A stretch of DNA of 64,000 bases, taken from assembly GCF_022458865.1 (NCBI RefSeq), contig NZ_JAJNMU010000009.1, forward strand, positions 62,001-126,000, in the 5' to 3' direction. Below, one piece after another: positions 56,164-63,629 of this stretch. The notes beneath the pieces are model-generated. The model saw nothing but the letters and a program-made list of their open reading frames with translations, was not told the DNA's origin and searched no databases. Origin of the DNA: Paenibacillus periandrae. Its GTDB lineage: Bacteria > Bacillota > Bacilli > Paenibacillales > NBRC-103111. Made by a program: the position numbers and the translations under genes. Position 1 is the first letter of the stretch, and each line of letters starts with the position of its first letter.

Positions 56164-57555
56164 GTGGAATACAGAATTGAAAAGGATACGATAGGTGAAA
56201 TCAAGGTTCCTGCACATCAGCTTTGGGCGGCACAAACGCAGCGAAGCTTTGAAAATTTTAATATTGGCACCGAAAAAATGCCGCAAGCTATCATTCAGGC
56301 TTTTGCTATTCTCAAGAAAAGTGCGGCAGCGGCTAACCTGAAGCTGGGCAAGCTGGATAATGTGAAAGCAGCTGCAATTATCGCTGCTGCCGATGAAATT
56401 ATTAGAGGAGAGCTTGATGATCATTTCCCGCTTGTGGTATGGCAGACGGGGAGCGGTACCCAATCCAACATGAACGTCAACGAGGTAATTGCCAACCGTG
56501 GGAATCAAATTCTCAAAGCACAGGGCAGTGAGCTGAAAATTCATCCGAATGACGATGTGAACAAGTCGCAAAGCTCTAACGACACGTTTCCAACAGCGAT
56601 GCATATTGCTGGTTTAATCGCGATTGAAGAGCAGGTATTACCAGCTATTGCACTGTTAAAAGAAACCTTTCGCCAGAAAAGCGAGGTATTTGCGGACATT
56701 ATCAAAATTGGGCGAACCCATCTTCAGGATGCGACTCCATTGACACTTGGACAGGAGATTAGCGGCTGGCACCGGATGCTGGAAAAAACGGAGTCCATGA
56801 TCAAACATAGCTCCGAATCCTTGAAGGAGCTGGCTATCGGAGGAACAGCTGTGGGTACGGGAATCAATGCCCATCCCAAATTTGGCGAGATTGCAGCTGA
56901 GGAGATCAGTGAGCTGACTGGCAAAGAGTTCACGTCCGCATCCAATAAATTTCATGCGTTAACGAGCCATGATGAATTGGTTTATGTACATGGCGCTTTA
57001 AAGGCTCTTGCTGCAGACCTGATGAAAATTGCTAATGATGTACGTTGGCTTGCCAGTGGACCGCGCTGCGGCATCGGAGAACTGATTATTCCGGCAAATG
57101 AACCAGGCAGCTCGATCATGCCGGGTAAGGTGAATCCGACTCAGAGCGAAGCATTGACAATGGTGGTCTGCCAGGTTATGGGGAATGATGCCGCTATCGG
57201 CTTTGCGGCCAGTCAAGGCAATTTTGAGCTGAACGTATTCAAGCCGGTCATTATTTATAACTTTCTGCAATCCACAAGGCTGCTTGCAGATTCGATTCGT
57301 TCTTTTAATGACCACTGTGCAATTGGGATCGAGCCGAATTACGCAGTAATTCAAAACAATGTGGAACGCTCGCTTATGCTGGTTACTGCTTTAAATCCTC
57401 ATATCGGCTATGAAAATGCTGCTGCTGTTGCCAAGCTTGCCCATAAAGAAGGGTCTACACTAAAGGAGGCAGCCGTTAAGAGCAAGCTTTTGACCGAAGA
57501 AGAATTTGATCGTCTGGTGAAACCGGAGCTGATGATTCATCCTGGCGAAGAATAA
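56164..57555 (+). CDS. fumC: Fumarate hydratase, class II (iron-independent)
   Basis: A 463-aa class II fumarase, which needs no Fe-S cluster. [33 protein letters not shown] and the family signature [13 protein letters not shown] are present. GTG 56164 is 8 bases after AGGAGG and gives the usual N-terminus; an in-frame ATG at 56143 precedes that ribosome site. It sits behind a near-consensus Fur-type promoter, as for fumC of some Gram-negatives, implying iron-sparing use. Confidence 0.93.
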   Translation: MEYRIEKDTIGEIKVPAHQLWAAQTQRSFENFNIGTEKMPQAIIQAFAILKKSAAAANLKLGKLDNVKAAAIIAAADEIIRGELDDHFPLVVWQTGSGTQSNMNVNEVIANRGNQILKAQGSELKIHPNDDVNKSQSSNDTFPTAMHIAGLIAIEEQVLPAIALLKETFRQKSEVFADIIKIGRTHLQDATPLTLGQEISGWHRMLEKTESMIKHSSESLKELAIGGTAVGTGINAHPKFGEIAAEEISELTGKEFTSASNKFHALTSHDELVYVHGALKALAADLMKIANDVRWLASGPRCGIGELIIPANEPGSSIMPGKVNPTQSEALTMVVCQVMGNDAAIGFAASQGNFELNVFKPVIIYNFLQSTRLLADSIRSFNDHCAIGIEPNYAVIQNNVERSLMLVTALNPHIGYENAAAVAKLAHKEGSTLKEAAVKSKLLTEEEFDRLVKPELMIHPGEE

Positions 57556-57563
57556 AAAAATAC

Positions 57564-57592
57564 TTGATAATAATTATCATTATTGATAAAAT
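57564..57592 (+). promoter_or_regulatory. Fur-box promoter with no sense gene downstream
   Basis: -35 TTGATA (57564-57569), 17 bases, -10 TAAAAT (57587-57592). TGATAATAATTATCA (57565-57579) is a perfect 7-1-7 Fur box. No rightward coding sequence follows for kilobases; the first clear + strand terminator is at 57899-57932. Confidence 0.75.
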
Positions 57593-57609
57593 GAAACCAT
57601 AATCACAAA

Positions 57610-57632
57610 GAAAAAAGGAACCCGAGGGTTCC
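57610..57632 (-). terminator. Terminator of the DUF1540 gene
   Basis: On the minus strand GGAACCC pairs with GGGTTCC around two bases, followed by TTTTTTC. Confidence 0.82.
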
Positions 57633-57667
57633 CATACATTCATTGCTAAATTTCTTGCAATCGCAGC

Positions 57668-57820
57668 TTATTTCGATTCAAACGTTTTGCAATCTGTTTC
57701 TGCAGAGCTGTGGGCTTGTTTTGATTGATGGTTTGTAATGTAAATGGATGAAGCGGTACATTGGTTTTCATTAGCCCAGTGACGACAGGAATTCACTTCA
57801 CATAACACGTCTTTAGCCAT
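57668..57820 (-). CDS. DUF1540-domain small protein
   Basis: A 50-aa protein with four cysteines in the DUF1540 pattern: C7 and C12 (VLCEVNSCRHW), C21 (ENQCTASSIYI) and C44 (SSAETDCKTFE). The Cys set suggests a metal site, but the function is unknown; such proteins are common in spore-forming Firmicutes. AAAGGAGGTG is 7 bases before ATG 57820. Its own terminator follows at 57610-57632. The opposite strand may carry the Fur-controlled RNA. Confidence 0.82.
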   Translation of the reverse strand: MAKDVLCEVNSCRHWANENQCTASSIYITNHQSKQAHSSAETDCKTFESK

Positions 57821-57866
57821 AGTCAGGCACCTCCTTTACGTAGAATACAACACAATTTCATAGTTA

Positions 57867-57894
57867 GCTTGTACAAGGTGGATCTTGTACAAGC
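57867..57894. repeat. Double palindrome GCTTGTACAAG
   Basis: GCTTGTACAAG (57867-57877) and CTTGTACAAGC (57884-57894) form an 11-bp inverted repeat around GTGGAT; each arm is itself palindromic. It lies upstream of the DUF1540 gene: possibly two operator sites or a cruciform. Confidence 0.55.
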
Positions 57895-57898
57895 AGCG

Positions 57899-57932
57899 AA
57901 ACCCTCAATATTTGAAGATAGTGAGGGTTTTT
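57899..57932 (+). terminator. Hairpin terminator, + strand
   Basis: AACCCTCA and TGAGGGTT pair around a 13-base loop; TTTTTGTG follows. No + strand gene precedes it, which is why a non-coding transcript is suspected. Confidence 0.6.
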
Positions 57933-58055
57933 GTGTATGAATGTGTAGTTGCTTTGACCAGCATAGCAAATTTTCTGACAATTATCAAATTCGGCAAGCA
58001 GCCTTCTGATTTTCTGCGAATCACTGGAGTATGAACTTCTACTTCCTGGATAGCC

Positions 58056-58084
58056 AAAGAGCAGCTCGCATGAAGCTGCTCTTT
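58056..58084. terminator. Hairpin after doxX
   Basis: AAAGAGCAGCT and AGCTGCTCTTT form a perfect 11-bp stem around 7 bases, 16 bases after the doxX stop. The T tract is short. Confidence 0.6.
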
Positions 58085-58099
58085 GTACAAGATTGTAGG

Positions 58100-58645
58100 T
58101 TATGCGTGCGCTGTAGTAGGCTTTTTACCTGTTCCTGCTGCTCCATCCGTAGGTTTATTCTTATTTGTGAACCATTGGCGAAGGTATGGCATCAGGTAGT
58201 AGTCAACGCCGAATCTGCCAGTGTTCGCTCCTGCCATGAATAAGATCACACCGATAAGAATGAACCAAGGATTCGTGCTTACAGTGCCTGCGAACATGAA
58301 CATGAAGTTCATCATCAGTCCGAAGAATGCTGCTGCTGTGGTCAGAACACCGAGTATCAAGCCAAGTCCTACCAGGAACTCACCAAGCGGAATCAAGAAG
58401 TTAATGATCTTGACATTAGGTAGTGCAAAGTTTTGGATAAATGCAGTGAAGGTTGGATAAATAAGTTCATTGGTTGCCTTGTCGATCACTGGTTTGGTGA
58501 CCGCGTTATTCAGAAAGCCTGTTGCATCAAATCCTCCGGTCAGCTTCTGCCATCCGTGAGTGAGCCATTCATAACCAATGAATAATCTGATGACAAGCAA
58601 GATACCTGCTGCATATTTATTTTCTCTTAGCCATTGTCCAAACAT
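58100..58645 (-). CDS. DoxX-family membrane protein
   Basis: A 181-aa protein with four TM helices and the DoxX start WLRENKYAAGILLVIRLFIGYEWLTHGWQKLTGGF, here quoted in parts: RLFIGYEWL and HGWQKLTGGF. It ends in a Lys/Thr/Ala-rich tail. DoxX-like proteins are tied to quinone or thiol redox stress, and in Firmicutes to oxidative-stress complexes. ATG 58645 is 9 bases after AGGAG; ATG 58654 abuts it. A CRP/FNR-type palindrome lies upstream. Confidence 0.85.
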   Translation of the reverse strand: MFGQWLRENKYAAGILLVIRLFIGYEWLTHGWQKLTGGFDATGFLNNAVTKPVIDKATNELIYPTFTAFIQNFALPNVKIINFLIPLGEFLVGLGLILGVLTTAAAFFGLMMNFMFMFAGTVSTNPWFILIGVILFMAGANTGRFGVDYYLMPYLRQWFTNKNKPTDGAAGTGKKPTTAHA

Positions 58646-58800
58646 GAGTATCATCTCCTAATTTTATTGTGAAAAAATTCACATCATTGTCTAAAAAAAA
58701 TGTTGATTTACTTGTGCCAGCTACGGGATCGTTTATGTGGTTGTGTTGTCATCTTCCATCAATCCTTCCGTTTGTTGTCTTTCTGTTATCTTACACCCTT

Positions 58801-58843
58801 AATTTAACATGTTATGGATCCTATGTATGTGATTATAATCACA
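58801..58843 (-). promoter_or_regulatory. CRP/FNR-type site upstream of doxX
   Basis: TGTGATTATAATCACA (58828-58843) is a perfect 16-bp palindrome of the TGTGA-n6-TCACA type. On the minus strand a TAAATT -10 candidate (58801-58806) would place the site centre near -41.5, a class II activator position. Confidence 0.5.
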
Positions 58844-58876
58844 GCCAAGAAATAATTGGATGCATCCGTGGACAAT

Positions 58877-58917
58877 AATAAACCTCCCAAGCTCAGTGAA
58901 AGCCGGGAGGTTATTTG
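58877..58917 (-). terminator. Terminator of lplJ
   Basis: AATAACCTCCC pairs with GGGAGGTTTATT around a 16-base loop; T-rich on the minus strand. Confidence 0.75.
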
Positions 58918-58952
58918 CATTAAATCAATATGGGTATTCAATTGAAAAACAG

Positions 58953-59963
58953 TTATTGTGGGATCTCCTGCAGCAATAATAGGGCCATGAATTGCTGGGT
59001 CGTAAGATTGCCAAAATAGTGATGGATATCAATGCTGTTAAGAACATTAAAAATAGCCTGCTGTTCATACTGGATGCCTGTGAGGTGTTGTTCCAATTCA
59101 GATACGTCATGAGTGCCGAAGAAATCACCGAAAATATGGATCGACGCTATTTTACCCTGAATGACGTTGAGACGCACATCGATAATCCCGGAAGGAAATT
59201 TGAATGTATTTTGGATATTTGACTTCGGTGAACGTCCATAATTCCAATCCCAGCTCCGATAGCGCTCATCAGCCAGCTTATGAACAGCAGCCCAATCGTC
59301 CTCCGTTAAATGATATTGAGGGACATCTGCAAGTGAGCAATCAAATAATTGCTGCAGCAAAATGTCTCTAAACTGCTTAATCGTCAACGGCTCTCTTAAA
59401 AAATCCGAGATATTGGCGACTCGGGAGCGAACGGATTTAATACCCTTGGATTCTATTTTAATCGGTTTGACTTTGAGAGCAGAAGCAACATTTTCCATTG
59501 CTGAATTAAACAGCAGGGTACCGTGACTGAACATTCGTCCCTTGGATATGTACTGAGCATTGCCGGAAATTTTTTGTTCACCAACCTGAATGTCGTTGCG
59601 CCCAGTTAATACGGCCTCCACCCCAAGCCGATGAAGGATCTCGATAACGGGTCGGGTGAACTTGGCGAAGTTATGAAAGGAATTCCCGTCATCCTTCATC
59701 AGAAAACTGAAATTGAGGTTGCCCAAATCATGATAAACCGCACCGCCACCGGAAAGACGTCTGACGATATGTAGATGCTGCTGCTCTACGTAATCCGTAT
59801 TGATCTCTTCGATGGTATTCTGATTTTTGCCAATAATGATGGACGGTTCATTTATATAGAACAGTAAGTAACTGTCGTCCATGGGCAGATTACGCAGCGA
59901 ATATTCCTCCAGGGCGAGATTAACAGCCGGATCGGTAATGTCTTTATTATCAATAAACAGCAT
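58953..59963 (-). CDS. lplJ: Lipoate-protein ligase A
   Basis: Activates free lipoate with ATP and attaches it to E2 and GcvH proteins. A 336-aa enzyme: ALEEYSLRNL, NTIEEINTDYVEQQHLHIVR, the glycine loop RRLSGGGAVYHDLGNLNFS, the lipoyl-binding Lys in GEQKISGNAQY, and a C-terminal accessory domain (SWDWNYGRSPK). It starts at ATG 59963 about 10 bases after GGAGGT. A Fur-type promoter lies 50-75 bases upstream. Scavenging lipoate avoids the Fe-S enzyme LipA, which fits iron control. Confidence 0.92.
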   Translation of the reverse strand: MLFIDNKDITDPAVNLALEEYSLRNLPMDDSYLLFYINEPSIIIGKNQNTIEEINTDYVEQQHLHIVRRLSGGGAVYHDLGNLNFSFLMKDDGNSFHNFAKFTRPVIEILHRLGVEAVLTGRNDIQVGEQKISGNAQYISKGRMFSHGTLLFNSAMENVASALKVKPIKIESKGIKSVRSRVANISDFLREPLTIKQFRDILLQQLFDCSLADVPQYHLTEDDWAAVHKLADERYRSWDWNYGRSPKSNIQNTFKFPSGIIDVRLNVIQGKIASIHIFGDFFGTHDVSELEQHLTGIQYEQQAIFNVLNSIDIHHYFGNLTTQQFMALLLLQEIPQ

Positions 59964-60009
59964 GAGATGTTGTACCTCCAAAATGGGTTATATTCGATTA
60001 CTCATCATT

Positions 60010-60039
60010 ATTATAATGAACAATGATAATCGTTATCAA
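60010..60039 (-). promoter_or_regulatory. lplJ promoter with Fur box
   Basis: On the minus strand -35 TTGATA (60039-60034), 18 bases, -10 TATAAT (60015-60010). TGATAATCGTTATCA on the + strand (60024-60038) matches the Fur box at 13 of 14 and covers the -35 and spacer. It is the same 15 bases as at fumC. Confidence 0.82.
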
Positions 60040-60054
60040 ATTTGTTGGACTCTA

Positions 60055-61941
60055 TCATGCCAATATTATATAGTTCAGCACTAACAGAACCATTAATATA
60101 CTCGCTGCGGCTGCAACTAGTCTATAATCATAACGGTTAAAGCGAAGCCGGAAGGCGATCGTCGGCTTGCTATCCGCACGCCCTACACCTCGCACAATCA
60201 GAATCAGGGACAACGCTTCGCCAAGGCGCAGAAGTGAAATGAGTACCGGAATCATTGTCATTCGCATACGGAATATAGGAATCTGTCCAGGACGAAAAGG
60301 GTACTTGCCGCGTGCAGCGGCGATTTTCGCAAACCGTTGCCATTCGTCAATAATCATCGGAATGAACCGAATGATCAGCGAAGCTGTTAAGGCAAAAGGG
60401 TCAACAGGAACACGGATTCGTTTTAACCAATGAAGTCCTTGCTCCAACCCCCGTTTTAGTCGCAAATGATTGATTCCCGATAGAAGTACAAACCCAATGA
60501 GCATGATCAAGACCAATATACTTAGTCTGAAAAATGTCTCGACAGCCGGACTCACAGCAAAACGCAGGTTAAAGGGAAGTGAATATAGGATTCCGCCTGT
60601 TTCACTTTCGCTGCCTGGGAGTGGGGCTTCAGCTCCTTCTACAGCTAGTCCAGACAAAACAGAGGCTATAAGAGTAAATACAATCAAACCAGCAGCGGGC
60701 TTTAAGCATTCCATAAGCGGTATATGCGCATAACGTATGACAGCCAGCGTTACTATGAAAGCAGCTATCCAGCCAAACCAATGGGATTGGACAAGGATAC
60801 CTGGCGATATGAGCATATAAGCAACCCATACAGCACGTGGATCATAAGCCTTTAAGCCTGATTTCTTTGTAGGCATGGAGTAGGAAGTATCATCGCCAGC
60901 AGGTATGGGTCTAGGTGTTGATTCGGTAATGGGTTCAGGAGCAGCTCCTGTCATGCATTCAGATGTTCCCTGCGAGCGCATCTTAACCTGCTCTGCCTTG
61001 GGTCCGTTTATAGGATAACTTTCTTCAGCAGAGGTAGTATCCATTCTCGTGTGCTCTTCCAGATTTTCGATTGCTCCTGCTGCCATATGGACCGTTAGTG
61101 CAGATTTAATGGCAGTTGCCGCTGCTTTTGCATCGGGCCAGCTCGCGATAGGCATAGGGATTCCTGATGCTTGCAGCAGGTTCAGCGTATTCAACTGGAC
61201 AGGCGGAGCAAGTCCGACCTGACTCCATATAGACTTCTGATCTGCCAGTTCTGAAGGTGACCCTTGCCAAAAGGTATCGTCATATAAAATAAGCACGGAG
61301 TCGGCAAGCGTCAGCAAAGCTTCCGGATCATGTGTGACGATGATAGTGCCGAGACCTTCGGCTTTTCGTTGCTGCAGATGTCCGTAGAGCAGGGAGGCTC
61401 CTTCGGCATCAATCCCCGCTGTAGGCTCATCGAGAAGCAGCCAGTCAGGAGCTGCTGCTTGCAGCAATGCAAGCGACAATCGACGCTGCTGCCCTCCGCT
61501 TAATTGAAAAGGATCTCGCTCCAGCCATGACTCGGGCTCTCCCGAAAATAGACGAAGTGCATGCTGTATACGTTGATTGCTCTCTGCAGGGGATAGCTTA
61601 AAGGGGCGAAGCGTATACTGAAATTCTTCCTTGATGGTATTGGCAAATAATTGCTGCTCCGGATGTTGAAAAGCTGTGCCTAATCGCAGCAGTACCTGAC
61701 GATTCGGTTTTCTCCGTTTGGAGGTACCTGTCCAGAGTGAGGTGCTTCCCAGGCTAATCTGACCGGAGGAAGGCTCACGCAGCCCCGATAACATCTCCAG
61801 AAGCATAGTTTTACCCGTACCGCTGCGCCCCAGAACAAGGGTTAATGTGCCTGCATGAAACTGATGATTCAAAGGCTTGGACAGACGGTTCCCGTTGGTT
61901 GTGAACGATGCTAATTCGCGAATAACTAAATCATCGGACAT
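60055..61941 (-). CDS. ECF transporter ATPase-EcfT fusion
   Basis: One 628-aa chain joins an ECF ATPase (residues 1-255; Walker A GRSGTGKT, LSGGQQRR, LLLDEPTAGID) to an EcfT-type transmembrane protein (about 375-628, 5-6 TM), through a 110-residue charged/Pro linker. EcfT's coupling motif is seen as KIAAARGKYPF; the second, usually ARG, reads IVRGVGRAD. It overlaps the upstream ATPase gene by 11 bases. With the divergent bioY it forms a biotin ECF importer. Fusion is clean and in frame. Confidence 0.87.
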   Translation of the reverse strand: MSDDLVIRELASFTTNGNRLSKPLNHQFHAGTLTLVLGRSGTGKTMLLEMLSGLREPSSGQISLGSTSLWTGTSKRRKPNRQVLLRLGTAFQHPEQQLFANTIKEEFQYTLRPFKLSPAESNQRIQHALRLFSGEPESWLERDPFQLSGGQQRRLSLALLQAAAPDWLLLDEPTAGIDAEGASLLYGHLQQRKAEGLGTIIVTHDPEALLTLADSVLILYDDTFWQGSPSELADQKSIWSQVGLAPPVQLNTLNLLQASGIPMPIASWPDAKAAATAIKSALTVHMAAGAIENLEEHTRMDTTSAEESYPINGPKAEQVKMRSQGTSECMTGAAPEPITESTPRPIPAGDDTSYSMPTKKSGLKAYDPRAVWVAYMLISPGILVQSHWFGWIAAFIVTLAVIRYAHIPLMECLKPAAGLIVFTLIASVLSGLAVEGAEAPLPGSESETGGILYSLPFNLRFAVSPAVETFFRLSILVLIMLIGFVLLSGINHLRLKRGLEQGLHWLKRIRVPVDPFALTASLIIRFIPMIIDEWQRFAKIAAARGKYPFRPGQIPIFRMRMTMIPVLISLLRLGEALSLILIVRGVGRADSKPTIAFRLRFNRYDYRLVAAAASILMVLLVLNYIILA

Positions 61942-62791
61942 ACTTATGCACCACCTCTACAAGCTGCTCGGCAGTAAGCGGCAGTCTATCCAAATGGACG
62001 CCTTGTCTCATCAGCTCACGGGCCACCTGAACCGGATATGGTGGCTCAAACCCGAGCTGCTCACAGGGAGTCAAACCCATGCTAGTTTCGGAGCTCAACT
62101 CAGGTTGCAGCAGAGAACCATGAGAACCTTCGTTACCATAGAAGAAGGAAGCTGTTGGACCGTCGAACGTGATTTTCCCATCCATCAGTCCGATGACACG
62201 AGTTCCTGCTGCCAGCTCTTCCATATGATGTGTCAACCAGATCACAGAAGCCCCCTGCCGATGAATGGCTTGGACAGTCTTAAGCACATCCTTGCGTGAA
62301 GTTGAGTCCAGCATGGACGTCGCTTCATCGAGCAGCAGCAGCGGGGCCTTTGCTGCGATACATCCGGCAATGGCTGCCAGCTGTTTTTGTCCTCCAGACA
62401 ATTCGGCAAATGGACGATGCATGAGTTTGGCCAATCCTACTGCCAGTAGTGCCTGATGAGCAATACCTGGGATTTGCTTTGGCTCCTGACCACGCATTTC
62501 CAATTGGAAAATGATATCCTCCCACGGCGTATCACCAATACAGTAATGCTGCTGCATCACATAAGGCACAACTTCAGGAAGAAAAGCTCTATCGAAATTA
62601 CCGGAATGAGCGCTCTGAATCCCTGCAATAAGCTGAGCTAGTGTTGATTTGCCACTTCCGTTAGGTCCGACAATGTTTACCCACTCCCCCGCGGCAATCC
62701 GCAGATCGATATGGTTGAGCACAGGGAGTGTATGCCCGGATTGATTTCTATAAACCGTTACCTTGCTCATTATTAGTTCATTTCCTGCCAT
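61931..62791 (-). CDS. ECF transporter ATP-binding protein
   Basis: A 286-aa EcfA-type ATPase: Walker A GPNGSGKST, Q-loop VMQQHYCIGDTPWEDI, signature ELSGGQKQ, Walker B LLLLDEATSMLD, switch His in WLTHHMEEL, and a 50-residue C-terminal extension. AGGTGA precedes ATG 62791. It forms a heterodimer with the ATPase half of the downstream fusion. A minimal biotin ECF unit results: two ATPase domains, EcfT and divergently encoded BioY. Confidence 0.9.
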   Translation of the reverse strand: MAGNELIMSKVTVYRNQSGHTLPVLNHIDLRIAAGEWVNIVGPNGSGKSTLAQLIAGIQSAHSGNFDRAFLPEVVPYVMQQHYCIGDTPWEDIIFQLEMRGQEPKQIPGIAHQALLAVGLAKLMHRPFAELSGGQKQLAAIAGCIAAKAPLLLLDEATSMLDSTSRKDVLKTVQAIHRQGASVIWLTHHMEELAAGTRVIGLMDGKITFDGPTASFFYGNEGSHGSLLQPELSSETSMGLTPCEQLGFEPPYPVQVARELMRQGVHLDRLPLTAEQLVEVVHKYVR

Positions 62792-62832
62792 TATGGGTTC
62801 ACCTGTATACTTTCAAAAATTCAAATTGCCTC

Positions 62833-62901
62833 TTCCACAAGAGGAATAAGATGTGCTATACTCCTAATTGTCAACCGAACTTATACATAATAGGTTAACA
62901 A
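62833..62901 (+). promoter_or_regulatory. bioY promoter with BirA operator
   Basis: -35 TTCCAC (62833-62838), 18 bases, -10 TATACT (62857-62862). TTGTCAACC (62868-62876) and GGTTAACAA (62893-62901) form a BirA-type operator, with a 16-base gap between the 9-base arms. BirA-biotinyl-AMP repression is inferred; the site could serve both divergent units. Confidence 0.78.
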
Positions 62902-62919
62902 ATAAAAGGAGGAAAATCA

Positions 62920-63510
62920 ATGAATTCAACTGCATGGAATGTCAGGGGGCTCGTATTCAGTGCCCTTTTCGCAACACTGTTCATCGTATTTAGTATGATC
63001 AAAATCTCGCTCGGCTTTAATCCGGTACCCTTCACATTAGAAAGCTTTGCTGTCATGCTGGCTGGCGGACTGCTGGGAGCACGGTATGGTTTTTATAGCA
63101 TATTTACGGTATTCATACTTACAGCTATTGGTCTGCCATTGCTTCACGGGCAAGGTGGGATTTCACTTATAATTGGCAAAACAGGCGGATTTATATGGAT
63201 GTTTCCAGTTGCTGCATGGGCCATTGGTTGGGTGTCCAGCCGTATACGAGGTGAAGGTATAATGGCTTTCTTGCTGTTGTTCGTTACTATAGAAGCTTTT
63301 GGGTCCTTGCTGCTGTATGCTGGTGGTGCACCATGGCTTGCTTATACAGCAGGCTTATCATTTTCCAAGGCAATGACCCTGGCTGTGTATCCCTTCATTC
63401 TACCCGATCTGCTGAAAGCATTGGTTGCAAGCTTCATTGTGCTTAAGCTGCGCAAGTATGTGCCCTCATTTGCAGCTCCCAAACCAGCATCCCCGCGCAT
63501 TTCCGCGTGA
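62920..63510 (+). CDS. bioY: Biotin ECF transporter S component BioY
   Basis: A 196-aa membrane protein with 6 TM segments. GFNPVPFTLESFAVMLAGGLLGARYG is the BioY hallmark (quoted here by its parts NPVPFTLESF and GGLLGARYG), with GLPLLHGQGGISLIIGKTGGF, and a DLLKALVASFIVLKLR end. It binds biotin and docks on EcfT. AGGAGG precedes ATG 62920. The divergent ATPase and ATPase-EcfT genes complete the importer, and a BirA-type site lies between. Confidence 0.94.
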   Translation: MNSTAWNVRGLVFSALFATLFIVFSMIKISLGFNPVPFTLESFAVMLAGGLLGARYGFYSIFTVFILTAIGLPLLHGQGGISLIIGKTGGFIWMFPVAAWAIGWVSSRIRGEGIMAFLLLFVTIEAFGSLLLYAGGAPWLAYTAGLSFSKAMTLAVYPFILPDLLKALVASFIVLKLRKYVPSFAAPKPASPRISA

Positions 63511-63521
63511 TTCAGATATGC

Positions 63522-63554
63522 ATCCCGGTCCTTATCCTGAGGGTCGGGATTTTT
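63522..63554 (+). terminator. Terminator after bioY
   Basis: ATCCCG pairs with CGGGAT, with partial inner pairing, followed by TTTTTG. Confidence 0.65.
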
Positions 63555-63629
63555 GATGCAGACAAGGCGATAATCAGGTAAAATCAAACTGGAATCTATT
63601 TCATATTTATTAAAAGGGAGATTATGGAC

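Larger units (their letters stand above)
57599..57932 (+). ncRNA. Candidate Fur-controlled non-coding/antisense RNA
   Basis: Inferred transcript from the orphan Fur promoter to hairpin CCCTCA...TGAGGG plus TTTTTG at 57902-57932, about 330 bases. It would be antisense to the DUF1540 gene. No ORF with a ribosome site lies on this strand. This is an inference from promoter and terminator only. Confidence 0.4.

Noticed and set aside
57905-58090. 61-codon minus-strand frame between doxX and the DUF1540 gene
   Set aside because: It covers the doxX terminator hairpin, has no ribosome site and shows no domain-like pattern.
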